Shown here in pieces: positions 1 through 7,502 of a DNA stretch of 64,000 nucleotides. Origin of the DNA: Sphingomonas cavernae (GTDB taxonomy: Bacteria; Pseudomonadota; Alphaproteobacteria; Sphingomonadales; Sphingomonadaceae). The DNA lies in the NCBI RefSeq assembly GCF_003590775.1, contig NZ_QYUM01000002.1, positions 1,178,001 to 1,242,000 on the forward strand. The letters run 5' to 3'. Made by a program: the position numbers and the translations under genes. The first letter of the stretch is position 1; each line of letters begins with the position of its first letter. Under the pieces are notes generated by a model that searched no databases, was not told where the DNA came from, and saw only the letters and a list, made by a program, of their open reading frames with translations.

Positions 1-16
1 GCACGGGGGACGGCGC

Positions 17-1081
17 ATGAAGCCCCTCCTCCTGCTCGCCGGAGGATCGCTCCTCGCCCTCGCCGCACCCGCCGCGGCCCAGGCCAGCCAGCAGGCGCAA
101 ACGGACTGTCCGCCTGAGCACGCCGCCATGGGGCATTGCAAACCTGCTCCCGCGCAAAAGACTCCTCCCTCACAGACCAAGGGCAGCCCGGCCGCCGATC
201 CCCATGCCGGACACGCAATGCCCAATACCGGCGAGCAAGTGCCTCAGGCGAGCAACTCCCATGCCGGACATGACATGTCCGACATGGAACGGACTGGCGA
301 GAAAATGCCGGGGCACGACGCGGGCGGCACCGCGCTTCCTGCCGGCGATGCCCCCGCACCCACGGCCCCCGAGCCCGATTACGCCGATACGGTCTGGGGT
401 GAGGAGGCTATGTCCGGCTCGCGTCGGCAACTCCGCAAGGAACATGGCGGCGGAACCTTCGCGCAGGTGATGCTCAATCTTGCCGAGTATCGGGTTCACA
501 AGGGTCGTGACGGATTTCTATGGGATGCAGAGGGCTGGTTCGGCGGCGATATCAACCGGCTGGTGGTGAAGACCGAAGGCTCGGGCGCTTTTGGCGACGG
601 CGTCGAGGATGCCGAAATCCAGGCACTCTATGCGCGTGCGATCGGCCCCTATTTCAATCTGCAGGCGGGTGTTCGCTACGACATCAGCCCCGACCCCTCG
701 CGCACCTATGCGACCATCGGCTTCGAGGGGCTTGCACCCTATTGGTTCGAGGTCGAGGGCGCGTTGTTTCTATCGGACAAGGGCGACGTGCTTGGCCGGC
801 TGGAAGGCTATTATGACCAGCGCATCACGCAGCGCTGGATTCTTCAGCCGCGCGCCGAACTCAATTTTGCCGCACAGGATGTGCCCGAAACGGGCATCGG
901 CTCAGGGCTGAGCGACGTCGAACTGGGACTGCGCCTGCGCTATGAGATCGCCCGCGAATTTGCGCCCTATATCGGTGTTTCCTGGGACCGAAGGATCGGC
1001 GACACCGCACGCTTCGCGCGGGCCGCAGGCGACGATGTGGAGGCGACCAGCTTCGTCATGGGCGTGCGCGCCTGGTTCTGA
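17..1081 (+). CDS. copB: Copper resistance protein B, outer-membrane porin
   Basis: This is a 354-residue protein. An N-terminal signal peptide ends near the AAPAAAQA segment. A long linker of about residues 25-125 is rich in His and Met (repeated HAGHAM, HAGHDM and MPGHD motifs) and would bind copper. The remaining part, from about residue 130, is a predicted outer-membrane beta-barrel with alternating aromatic strands, ending in a C-terminal WF as expected for barrel insertion. CopB proteins take part in periplasmic copper sequestration or export and usually follow the multicopper oxidase copA; the window opens only 16 bases upstream, so copA is probably just outside. The gene ends five bases from the convergent LysR gene. 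Confidence 0.9.
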   Translation: MKPLLLLAGGSLLALAAPAAAQASQQAQTDCPPEHAAMGHCKPAPAQKTPPSQTKGSPAADPHAGHAMPNTGEQVPQASNSHAGHDMSDMERTGEKMPGHDAGGTALPAGDAPAPTAPEPDYADTVWGEEAMSGSRRQLRKEHGGGTFAQVMLNLAEYRVHKGRDGFLWDAEGWFGGDINRLVVKTEGSGAFGDGVEDAEIQALYARAIGPYFNLQAGVRYDISPDPSRTYATIGFEGLAPYWFEVEGALFLSDKGDVLGRLEGYYDQRITQRWILQPRAELNFAAQDVPETGIGSGLSDVELGLRLRYEIAREFAPYIGVSWDRRIGDTARFARAAGDDVEATSFVMGVRAWF

Positions 1082-1086
1082 ATACT

Positions 1087-1980
1087 TTAAGGCATCGCTG
1101 CGATAAGGCTCGCCATGAAGGCGTCGACGATCGGCGGATTGGGCGCACGTACGCGCGTCGCGACGATCAACGGGCGCGTCCAGGGTCCTGCATCGACGTC
1201 GATCCGCACGAGCCGCCCCATCTCCAAATCGCGTGCGACCAGCATCTCGGGCAGGATCGCAAGGTGCATGCCCGCATCGAGCATCGCCAGCGTGAAGATC
1301 ACCGAAGTCGTCTCAATCTCGGGTCGGGGGCGCGGCACGCGTGCAGCGCGAAAGCTCGCCTCGATTGCCTGTTCGACCGCACCGATATTGGCGCCAACCA
1401 GCCAGCGCGCGCTCTTCAGATCGCCAAGCGTCAGGCGGCCACGCCCCGCAAGCGGGTGGTTCGCGCCAGCCAGCACGACATAGCGGATGTCGCCGAGCGT
1501 TTCTTCACGGATCAGCGGATCGTTCCGGTCGACCTGACGCACCGCCACGACAACGTCGAGCTTGCCGAGCAGGAGGTCGTTCACCATCATCTCATAAATG
1601 CCGGCGAGCGCACTCAACCGCACATTGGGGCGTTCGGCGACAAGCGCCTTCACCGCGCTTGCCACCACATCGGCGGCAGCACTCGGCCCGACGCCAATCC
1701 GCAAGCGCCCCTGTCTTCCGCCGAGCATATCGCCCAGATCGGCGCGGAAGCGATCGGTCTCCGCCGCGATCGTGCGCGCGTGCGGCAGGAACAGTTCGGC
1801 ATAGGCGGTTGGGCGGACGCGGCGCCCGTCGCGTTCGAACAGGCGTACGCCCAGTTGCGACTCGAGACGGAGGATGCTCTTGCTCACTGCCTGCTGGCTG
1901 AGCCCCAGCCTTTCGGCGGCGGCGGCGAATGTGCCGGTGTCGTACGCGGCCAGAAAATGGCGAACCTGACGTGATTCCAT
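1087..1980 (-). CDS. LysR family transcriptional regulator
   Basis: This 297-residue protein has the typical LysR layout: an N-terminal winged helix-turn-helix (FLAAYDTGTFAAAAERLGLS, then QQAVSKSILRLE) followed by a substrate-binding domain from about residue 90. I place the start at the ATG at 1980 (MESRQVRHF); an upstream in-frame ATG would add six residues of no family character. It is divergent from the operon starting at 2083, separated by about 100 bases, the classic arrangement for a LysR regulator acting on its neighbour. The ligand is unknown. Confidence 0.9.
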   Translation of the reverse strand: MESRQVRHFLAAYDTGTFAAAAERLGLSQQAVSKSILRLESQLGVRLFERDGRRVRPTAYAELFLPHARTIAAETDRFRADLGDMLGGRQGRLRIGVGPSAAADVVASAVKALVAERPNVRLSALAGIYEMMVNDLLLGKLDVVVAVRQVDRNDPLIREETLGDIRYVVLAGANHPLAGRGRLTLGDLKSARWLVGANIGAVEQAIEASFRAARVPRPRPEIETTSVIFTLAMLDAGMHLAILPEMLVARDLEMGRLVRIDVDAGPWTRPLIVATRVRAPNPPIVDAFMASLIAAMP

Positions 1981-2082
1981 AGACTTCCGAATACACAATC
2001 ATCAGTTGTTCAAAAAGACAATTAGTTGTTGGTCCATAAGCCCGCCGCTGCGCAATGATCGGTGCAGCAAGAGCGAGGGCAC
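1981..2082. promoter_or_regulatory. Divergent control region between LysR gene and the 2083 operon
   Basis: This short intergenic stretch is more AT-rich than its surroundings. It holds TTGT and ACAA half-sites separated by eight bases (TTGTTCAAAAAGACAA) and a further TTGTTGG. Partial dyads of this kind fit LysR boxes (T-N11-A). A purine-rich ribosome site (GAGCGAGGG) precedes the ATG at 2083. The position and half-sites are seen; regulation by the adjacent LysR protein is inferred. Confidence 0.5.
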
Positions 2083-2607
2083 ATGCAGATCATTACCGAA
2101 AAACAGCCGATCGTCGCAGACCAGGCGGGTGTATGGGAGGGCGAATATGTCCATCTCGACGCCGATCACAACATCATCGACCGCCACAAATCGCGGCTCG
2201 TCTGCCGTTTGACCGACGGGCCCGATGGTGTTGCGAAGCTGAGCCAGACCAATATCTACACCTGGGCCGACGGCACCCAGGAAATCCGCTATTTCGACGG
2301 CATTTTTCAGGGCGATCGCGTGTGGATCAGGAACGAACTGATCGACGGTTTCGTCGGCGCGCTCAACTATGACGAGACCAACCGGACGATCATGGTCGGC
2401 TGGACGCGGACGCACGAACCCGACTTCCGCTATTACGAGATGATCACCGTCACCGAGGATGGCGAGGCCAAGAACCGCACTTGGCACTGGTATCGTAAGG
2501 GCCGCCTCTTCCAGCGTACCGTGATCAACGAGAACCGGATCTCGCGCGACTGGCAGGCGTACGATGATCCCAGCTATTACAGCTACCGCCCCAGGGCGGC
2601 GCTATGA
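2083..2607 (+). CDS. DUF3598-like (calycin-type) protein of unknown function
   Basis: The product has 174 residues, is soluble, lacks a signal peptide and is rich in Trp and Tyr. Short alternating beta segments suggest a calycin/lipocalin-like barrel. Recognisable pieces are RHKSRLVCRL, YTWADGT, RNELIDG, RTWHWYRKG and a C-terminal ISRDW. The same pieces in the same order occur in the protein at 44397-44897, so the two are paralogues. It opens a seven-gene operon and overlaps the next gene by four bases, which indicates translational coupling. The ATG at 2083 is chosen over one at 2062 because a purine-rich ribosome site precedes it. The DUF3598 assignment is from pattern memory and uncertain; the function is unknown. 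Confidence 0.7.
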   Translation: MQIITEKQPIVADQAGVWEGEYVHLDADHNIIDRHKSRLVCRLTDGPDGVAKLSQTNIYTWADGTQEIRYFDGIFQGDRVWIRNELIDGFVGALNYDETNRTIMVGWTRTHEPDFRYYEMITVTEDGEAKNRTWHWYRKGRLFQRTVINENRISRDWQAYDDPSYYSYRPRAAL

Positions 2608-3746
2608 CCGAGGCGGCGCTTTCACGCAGGTCGCTATTGGGTGCGGCGGGAGGCATTGGCCTTACCGCCGCGCTCGGCGTTTCGGGCGAGACCGCTGCAG
2701 CGTCTGAGCACTCCAAGGCCGACGTCCGCATCAACCCCGATGGCCGCTACCCCGTCGTGCCGCTGGTGAAGGAAAGCTGGACGCTGGGCGTGGCGCAGGC
2801 ACGCTCGATGCCCGTCGACCTCGCGCGCGTCGAAGCGAGCCGGCGCGAGAATCTCAATCACATGATTGGCCTGATCGACGCCGCCTTCGCGTTCGGCGCA
2901 GGTCCCGACCTCATATTCTTCCACGAATTCCCGATCACCGGCTTCGGCGCGGGCTGGACGCGCAAGGACGTGCTCAAGGTCGCGATCGAGATCCCGGGCG
3001 TCGAGACCGAGGAGATCGCGAAAAAGGCCAAGCAATACGGCATCTATGTCGTGTTCGGATCCTATGCGCGCGATCCCGACTGGCCGGGCCATGCTCTGTC
3101 GATCACCACGGTGATCGGCCCAGACGGCAGCATCCTCGCGCGCGACTGGAAGGCACGCAACATTAAGGGCGTGTTCGGCGGCGAGATCGAGCTGTTCACG
3201 ACGACGATCTACGACGTGCTCGACCGTTTCGTCGAAATGTACGGGCGCGACGCGATCCTGCCCGTGATCCGGACCCCGATCGGCAACGTCGCGACCAGTT
3301 CGGTCCAGCGCGAACCCGAACTGTTCCGCGCGCTGGCGATCAAGGGTGCAGAGGTGATCCTGCGCACCGCGACGGGGGGCTTCGTCCCCACCGACATCGC
3401 CGCGACCTCGCTCTACAATGGCGTCTACACCGCGGTCGCCAACAACGCGATCTCGCCGGGCTCGCCCTTTTTCGAGGACACCAATGCCGGTGGCTCCGCG
3501 ATCTATGGTCCCGATGGCGAGGCGATGGCGATCGCCAAATCGCCCAACGAGACGCTGGTGATGGCGCGCATCCCGATCGGTGTCTTCCGTGCGCGGCACC
3601 GCCAGCCGACGATCCATCCGCAACTCTATATGGACGTGCTGAACGGCTATAATCCGCGCTTCCCGCCCAATCTTTTCGACAATTATCTGCCAGGCGACCT
3701 CAAGGACGCCGGGCGCTATCTGCGTGACAAGGGTGTCTGGAAATGA
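2604..3746 (+). CDS. Nitrilase-fold protein with Tat signal, catalytic Cys replaced by Ser
   Basis: This 380-residue protein of the carbon-nitrogen hydrolase superfamily begins with a twin-arginine signal (SRRSLLGAAGG, residues 7-17), so it should be exported folded to the periplasm. The superfamily triad is Glu-Lys-Cys. Glu108 (FFHEFP) and Lys183 (RDWKARN) are present, but the expected Cys, six residues before the conserved Pro of the PE motif, is Ser232 (NVATSSVQREPELFR). The downstream KGAEVILRTATGG matches the amidase pattern. Either a serine nucleophile is used or the protein is a non-hydrolytic binder. It overlaps both neighbours by four bases. A second such protein lies at 34330. The family call is solid, the activity is not. 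Confidence 0.8.
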   Translation: MTEAALSRRSLLGAAGGIGLTAALGVSGETAAASEHSKADVRINPDGRYPVVPLVKESWTLGVAQARSMPVDLARVEASRRENLNHMIGLIDAAFAFGAGPDLIFFHEFPITGFGAGWTRKDVLKVAIEIPGVETEEIAKKAKQYGIYVVFGSYARDPDWPGHALSITTVIGPDGSILARDWKARNIKGVFGGEIELFTTTIYDVLDRFVEMYGRDAILPVIRTPIGNVATSSVQREPELFRALAIKGAEVILRTATGGFVPTDIAATSLYNGVYTAVANNAISPGSPFFEDTNAGGSAIYGPDGEAMAIAKSPNETLVMARIPIGVFRARHRQPTIHPQLYMDVLNGYNPRFPPNLFDNYLPGDLKDAGRYLRDKGVWK

Positions 3747-4474
3747 GTGGCGTAACCCGCAGCGTAACCGGCACGATCCTCTATACCAGCACCATGCCCG
3801 AACGCATGGGCCAGGGGCGCGGCCGCGAGCATTTCCGCATGGACTTCCATACCGATGGCTGCCGGACAATCGCGGCGCATGGCGAGATCGACGATGCTCC
3901 CGCGGTGGTGCGCGATGTCAACCTGCGCCTCGGTGCCGATGGCCGTCCACAGGAAAGCTTCGTGCGGATCGCGGTGGGCGGCGAGTTCCGCGGTTCGGGC
4001 TGGTTCCGCTTTTCGGACACGATCGCCGAATGTGAGGCGATGACCACGGTCGAGGGGCGCGTCTCGCAGCGCATGGAGCTCAAGGCGCCGCTTGTCGCCT
4101 TCGGCAATCATGCGATGGTCAATGACGGCTTCCTGTTGAGCCTCTACGACCTGTCGCATGGGCCGGGCGTGCAGGTGTTCTGCAATATCCTGCTCTCCTC
4201 GCCCGACCATCGCGGGGCGACTGGCCCGATGCTCTTCCCGATCGACCTCGCCATCGAGTTCGTCGGGCGCGAGACGCTGAAGGTGGCGGCGGGCAAGTTC
4301 GACGCGCTTCATTTCCGCTTCACCGATATTCCGGGGCTGCTGCTCGAACATCCGCCCTATGACCTGTGGTGCACCGATGACGGCGACTATGTGCTGCTGA
4401 AGGCGGCGGTCGGCGGCTATATGCAGACCGCCTATGAACTGACCGCCTATGACCGGATGGGGGCCATCGCATGA
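3743..4474 (+). CDS. Conserved protein of unknown function, beta-rich, paralogue of 36943 gene
   Basis: I do not recognise a named family with certainty; parts resemble DUF3108/DUF6134-type beta-rich proteins. The 243-residue product has no signal peptide or membrane segment. The signature SSPDHRGAT (about residue 151), a following VGRETLKVAAGKF with HFRF, then PPYDLW and GGYMQTAYEL near the C-terminus are shared with the protein at 36943-37674 in identical order. Both copies lie in modules with a nitrilase-fold protein and an FAD oxidase. Four-base overlaps with the genes on either side show it belongs to the operon. Confidence 0.75.
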   Translation: MSGVTRSVTGTILYTSTMPERMGQGRGREHFRMDFHTDGCRTIAAHGEIDDAPAVVRDVNLRLGADGRPQESFVRIAVGGEFRGSGWFRFSDTIAECEAMTTVEGRVSQRMELKAPLVAFGNHAMVNDGFLLSLYDLSHGPGVQVFCNILLSSPDHRGATGPMLFPIDLAIEFVGRETLKVAAGKFDALHFRFTDIPGLLLEHPPYDLWCTDDGDYVLLKAAVGGYMQTAYELTAYDRMGAIA

Positions 4475-5133
4475 TCGCGCCCTGGCTGCTCGCCGCGCAT
4501 ATTGCGGTGCTGGGCTACTGGCTCGGCTCCGAATTCGTGATCAACAGCACCTATCGCTATGTCTCCTACAGCGACCACATGCCCTTTGAAGAGCGGTCGC
4601 GGCTGATGGAGCATGTGATGCATGTCGATCAGCATGTCCGCTATGCGCTCGTTCTGCAGGCAAGCCTCGGCCCCGCCATCGCTGCACTCTACGGCTATAT
4701 CCCCGGCGGCGAGTCTACCGCGATCGGATTCGGCGTTTTCGGCGCACTTTGGTTCGGCTTTGTCGAGCTGGTGCATCGGCTGCGTCACAGCGGCATCGGC
4801 AAGACGCTTGGCGCGATCGATCGCGGCTCGCGCTATGTGCTGATGGCTGCGCTGGTGGGAACCGCCATGGGTTTGATCGGCGGCGCATGGCCGATGCCCG
4901 AATGGCTGCGCTGGAAGCTCGCGCTGTTCGCCTGCGTGATGATGTGCGGGGTGGGGATCAGGCTGGCGCTTATCGCGCACTTCCGCACCTGGGCGGTAAT
5001 GGCGCGTGAAGGGCCGACGGACGAGACAAACGCGATCATCAAGCGCACCTATGTCCGCGCGACCTCGGTGCTGTTGCTGCTCTGGGTGTTCATCGCGGCG
5101 ATCACGGTGATCAGCATCTGGAAGCCTGCATGA
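4471..5133 (+). CDS. Multi-helix inner-membrane protein, paralogue of 28103 gene
   Basis: This 220-residue protein has about six hydrophobic helices (near residues 4-25, 58-82, 84-102, 124-143, 153-175 and 197-217). Helix 1 holds a His followed by a WLGSEF motif, and the loop before the last helix has DET followed by basic residues (EGPTDETNAIIKRTYVR). The same two motifs occur in the membrane protein at 28103-28783. CopD-like or cytochrome b-like membrane proteins look similar, with conserved His residues, but I cannot show haem binding. Next to an FAD oxidase and a cytochrome c, a membrane electron-transfer or anchoring role is plausible. It overlaps both neighbours by four bases. Confidence 0.75.
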   Translation: MIAPWLLAAHIAVLGYWLGSEFVINSTYRYVSYSDHMPFEERSRLMEHVMHVDQHVRYALVLQASLGPAIAALYGYIPGGESTAIGFGVFGALWFGFVELVHRLRHSGIGKTLGAIDRGSRYVLMAALVGTAMGLIGGAWPMPEWLRWKLALFACVMMCGVGIRLALIAHFRTWAVMAREGPTDETNAIIKRTYVRATSVLLLLWVFIAAITVISIWKPA

Positions 5134-6698
5134 GCCACCGCGATGTGATCGAGGCGCTTGTCGCGGCGCTCGGTGCGGATGCCGTCCGTACCGACGATGC
5201 CGCGCTGGCGCTGGCATCGCATGACATCCACGTGACCGGCGAACGGCCCGCAGCCATTGTCTGCCCGCGCGATGCGGCGGGCGTGGCTTCGGCGGTCTCG
5301 GTCGCCACTGCGCTTGGCTATGCCGTCATCCCGCGCGGCGGCGGGCTGAGCTACACGGGCGGCTATGCGTCGCCCACGCCGCGCGCTATCGCAATTGATA
5401 TGCGCGGGCTCGACCGCATCCTCGACATCGCCGAGGAGGACATGACGATCACCGTCCAGGCGGGCGTCACCTGGAAGCAGATCAACGATGCGTTGAAGCC
5501 CAAGGGGCTGCGCCTCCCCTTTATCGGCACCTTCTCGGGCGCCGGAGCCACCGTCGGCGGCGGGCTCGGCCAGGGCGCGCTGTTCTTCGGGTCAGCGCGC
5601 TACGGCTCGGCGGCCGAGATCGTGCTGGGGCTCGAGGTTGCGCTCGCCGACGGCAGCTTGCTGCGCACTGGCCAAGGCGCACTTGCCGTGCCCAGCAAGC
5701 CCATCCTCCGCGGCTTCGGCCCCGATCTCACCGGCCTTTTTACGCATGACGGCGGCATGTTCGGCATCAAGACCGAAGCGAGCTTACGCTTGATCCGCAT
5801 GCCCGCCGAGCAGGGCTATGCGAGCTTCGCCTTCGCGACGCTCGAAGCCGCCGCAGACGCGCTGTGTGAGATCGCGCGCGTTGATCTGGCAGAAGAAGTC
5901 TATATCCTCGATCCCAGCGCCGCGGGCGCCGTGCATGCCGATGCCACGACGATCGCGAAGACCGCAGTGTCGGTCGCGCGCGAGGCGGGCGGCGCATTGA
6001 AGGCGGTGAAGGCCCTCGCCGCGCTCGCCAAGGGCGGCACCGATTTCATACCCGAAGGCTATTATTCGTTGCACCTGACCGCTGCGGGCCGCTGCGCCGC
6101 CGCGGTCGAGGCCGATCTGGATGAGGTGCATCGCATCGCCGCGCGCTGGGGCGGCAGCGCTGTTGCGCCCACCATTCCGCGCGTCGCGCGCGCCGAACTT
6201 TTCGCCAATCTGAATGGCGTTCTCGGCCCCACGGGCGGACGCTGGGCTGCGCTCAACGGCAAGGTCGCGCATTCGGAGGCGCGCAGGCTGATCGCCGCCT
6301 TCGACGCCATGATCGCGCCACATGCCGAAGAAATGGGCGCGCATGGCGTGACCTGCACACGGCTGGTGTCCGCGCTCGCCAATCACTGTTTCAGCTTCGA
6401 GCCTGTTTTTCACTGGCAGGATAGCTGGCATCCGCTCCATCGTGCAGCGCCCGAGCCCGCGCATCTGGCGGTCTTGGAAGAGCCGGCGCCCAACCTGCCG
6501 GCGCGCGCGCTCGTCGATCGCCTGCGCGACGAGACGGTGGCGTTGTTCCGCAGCCTGGGCGCAGCATCCAACCAGATCGGCCGCACCTATCCTTTCCGCG
6601 CGGCGCTCTCGCCCGCGCCCGAGGCGTTGCTCGCCACTATCAAGCAGGCGCTCGATCCCAGGGGGTTGATGAACCCCGGTGTGCTCGGCTTCGCCTGA
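5130..6698 (+). CDS. FAD-linked oxidase (VAO/PCMH-type), copy 1
   Basis: This is a 522-residue flavoprotein with an FAD-binding type 4 domain (PRGGGLSYTGG at about 68-78; GAGATVGGGLGQGALFFGSARYG further on) and a C-terminal FAD-oxidase domain ending in the usual LDPRGLMNPGVLG. The family includes vanillyl-alcohol oxidase, p-cresol methylhydroxylase and D-lactate dehydrogenases. Because the cytochrome c gene follows within 25 bases, a flavocytochrome of the p-cresol methylhydroxylase kind is a reasonable model, with the cytochrome taking electrons from the flavin. No signal peptide is visible. A second copy lies at 32766. The family call is firm; the substrate is unknown. Confidence 0.85.
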   Translation: MSHRDVIEALVAALGADAVRTDDAALALASHDIHVTGERPAAIVCPRDAAGVASAVSVATALGYAVIPRGGGLSYTGGYASPTPRAIAIDMRGLDRILDIAEEDMTITVQAGVTWKQINDALKPKGLRLPFIGTFSGAGATVGGGLGQGALFFGSARYGSAAEIVLGLEVALADGSLLRTGQGALAVPSKPILRGFGPDLTGLFTHDGGMFGIKTEASLRLIRMPAEQGYASFAFATLEAAADALCEIARVDLAEEVYILDPSAAGAVHADATTIAKTAVSVAREAGGALKAVKALAALAKGGTDFIPEGYYSLHLTAAGRCAAAVEADLDEVHRIAARWGGSAVAPTIPRVARAELFANLNGVLGPTGGRWAALNGKVAHSEARRLIAAFDAMIAPHAEEMGAHGVTCTRLVSALANHCFSFEPVFHWQDSWHPLHRAAPEPAHLAVLEEPAPNLPARALVDRLRDETVALFRSLGAASNQIGRTYPFRAALSPAPEALLATIKQALDPRGLMNPGVLGFA

Positions 6699-6721
6699 GA
6701 TTTTTCCCAAGGACCGTTCCC

Positions 6722-7096
6722 ATGAAAATCATCCCCGTCTCCACGGTCGCGCTCGCAGCGCTCACGCTCGCCGGTTGCGGTGGCGAAAAGGCCACCGGTC
6801 CCGTAGACGCCGTCGCGCGCTGCGCCGCCTGCCATACCTTCGACAAGGGTGGCGCGAAGCGAGCAGGTCCCAATCTGCACGACGTCATCGGCAAGACCGC
6901 GGGCCGCCAGGCGGGCTTCTCCTATTCCAGTGCGATGAAGGGCAGCGGCATCACCTGGACTCCCGATACGCTCGATGCCTTCATCGCCACCCCCAACAAG
7001 ATCGTCCCGGGCAACCGCATGGGTTTTGCCGGAGAGTCCGACGCCGCGAAGCGCAAGGCCATCATCGCCCATATGCAGGGTAAAGAGGCCAAATAG
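6722..7096 (+). CDS. Class I cytochrome c, lipoprotein
   Basis: This 124-residue protein starts with a signal peptide ending in a lipobox (TLAGC, Cys19), so it should be lipid-anchored on the periplasmic side. CAACH at residues 34-38 is the haem c attachment site, and Met100 in PGNRMGF is the likely distal ligand; the size fits monohaem class I cytochromes. It follows the FAD oxidase by 23 bases and is probably its electron acceptor, as in flavocytochrome dehydrogenases. An exported cytochrome with an oxidase lacking a visible signal is a puzzle; the flavoprotein may be exported together with a partner. Confidence 0.9.
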   Translation: MKIIPVSTVALAALTLAGCGGEKATGPVDAVARCAACHTFDKGGAKRAGPNLHDVIGKTAGRQAGFSYSSAMKGSGITWTPDTLDAFIATPNKIVPGNRMGFAGESDAAKRKAIIAHMQGKEAK

Positions 7097-7105
7097 GTAA
7101 AGCCA

Positions 7106-7261
7106 ATGCCCGACGAGATCGCGGTGAACTATCCCGCATACACCCAGGCGCCGCCCGCGGGCGATGCCCGCCCCAACGAGACGACCTGGACGGTGTTCAT
7201 GAAATGGGCGGACGAACGCCGCAAGACCGCTCCGCCCGAGGCGCCCAGGCGCGGGCATTGA
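7106..7261 (+). CDS. Small hypothetical protein, 51 residues
   Basis: An ATG nine bases after the cytochrome c stop opens a 51-codon frame ending in TGA (MPDEIAVNYPAY at the start, then DARPNETTWTVFMKWADERR, ending PRRGH). It has no membrane helix. The central WTVFMKWADERR could form an amphipathic helix. The position at the operon end, a GGTAAAG ribosome site and codon use like the neighbours support it as real. I recognise no family. Confidence 0.45.
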   Translation: MPDEIAVNYPAYTQAPPAGDARPNETTWTVFMKWADERRKTAPPEAPRRGH

Positions 7262-7502
7262 GGCGGCGCATGCGCTGCAAACGCCAACATCGGATCGCGC
7301 GGGTTACGCGCCATATATTTTGGCGCCAATTCTTTGCAGATGATTGTGCGTGATTTATACAACACGTTCCCATGATTTCGAATGAAATTGCTATATTTGT
7401 CCGGACATATTATCAATATTTGTCTGGACAAATATTTTTAACCTTCCAAAGTCGCCGCCACCTTGCGGCTGCGGCCGCGCCTGAGGGGAGGGACAATCCG
7501 AA
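7262..7502 (+). promoter_or_regulatory. AT-rich control region of the TonB receptor operon with two operator-like palindromes
   Basis: GC content drops sharply between about 7300 and 7445. Two dyads of the same design lie 23 bases apart centre to centre. Site 1 has the perfect core TGTCCGGACA (7398-7407). Site 2 (7415-7436) is a 22-base palindrome around TTTGTCTGGACAAA with one central mismatch. Site 2 ends 66 bases before the ATG at 7503, and GGGGAGGG serves as ribosome site. Spacing of about two helical turns suggests cooperative binding of a dimeric repressor on one face of the DNA. The palindromes are seen; the repressor (GntR at 22452) is inferred. Confidence 0.75.
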
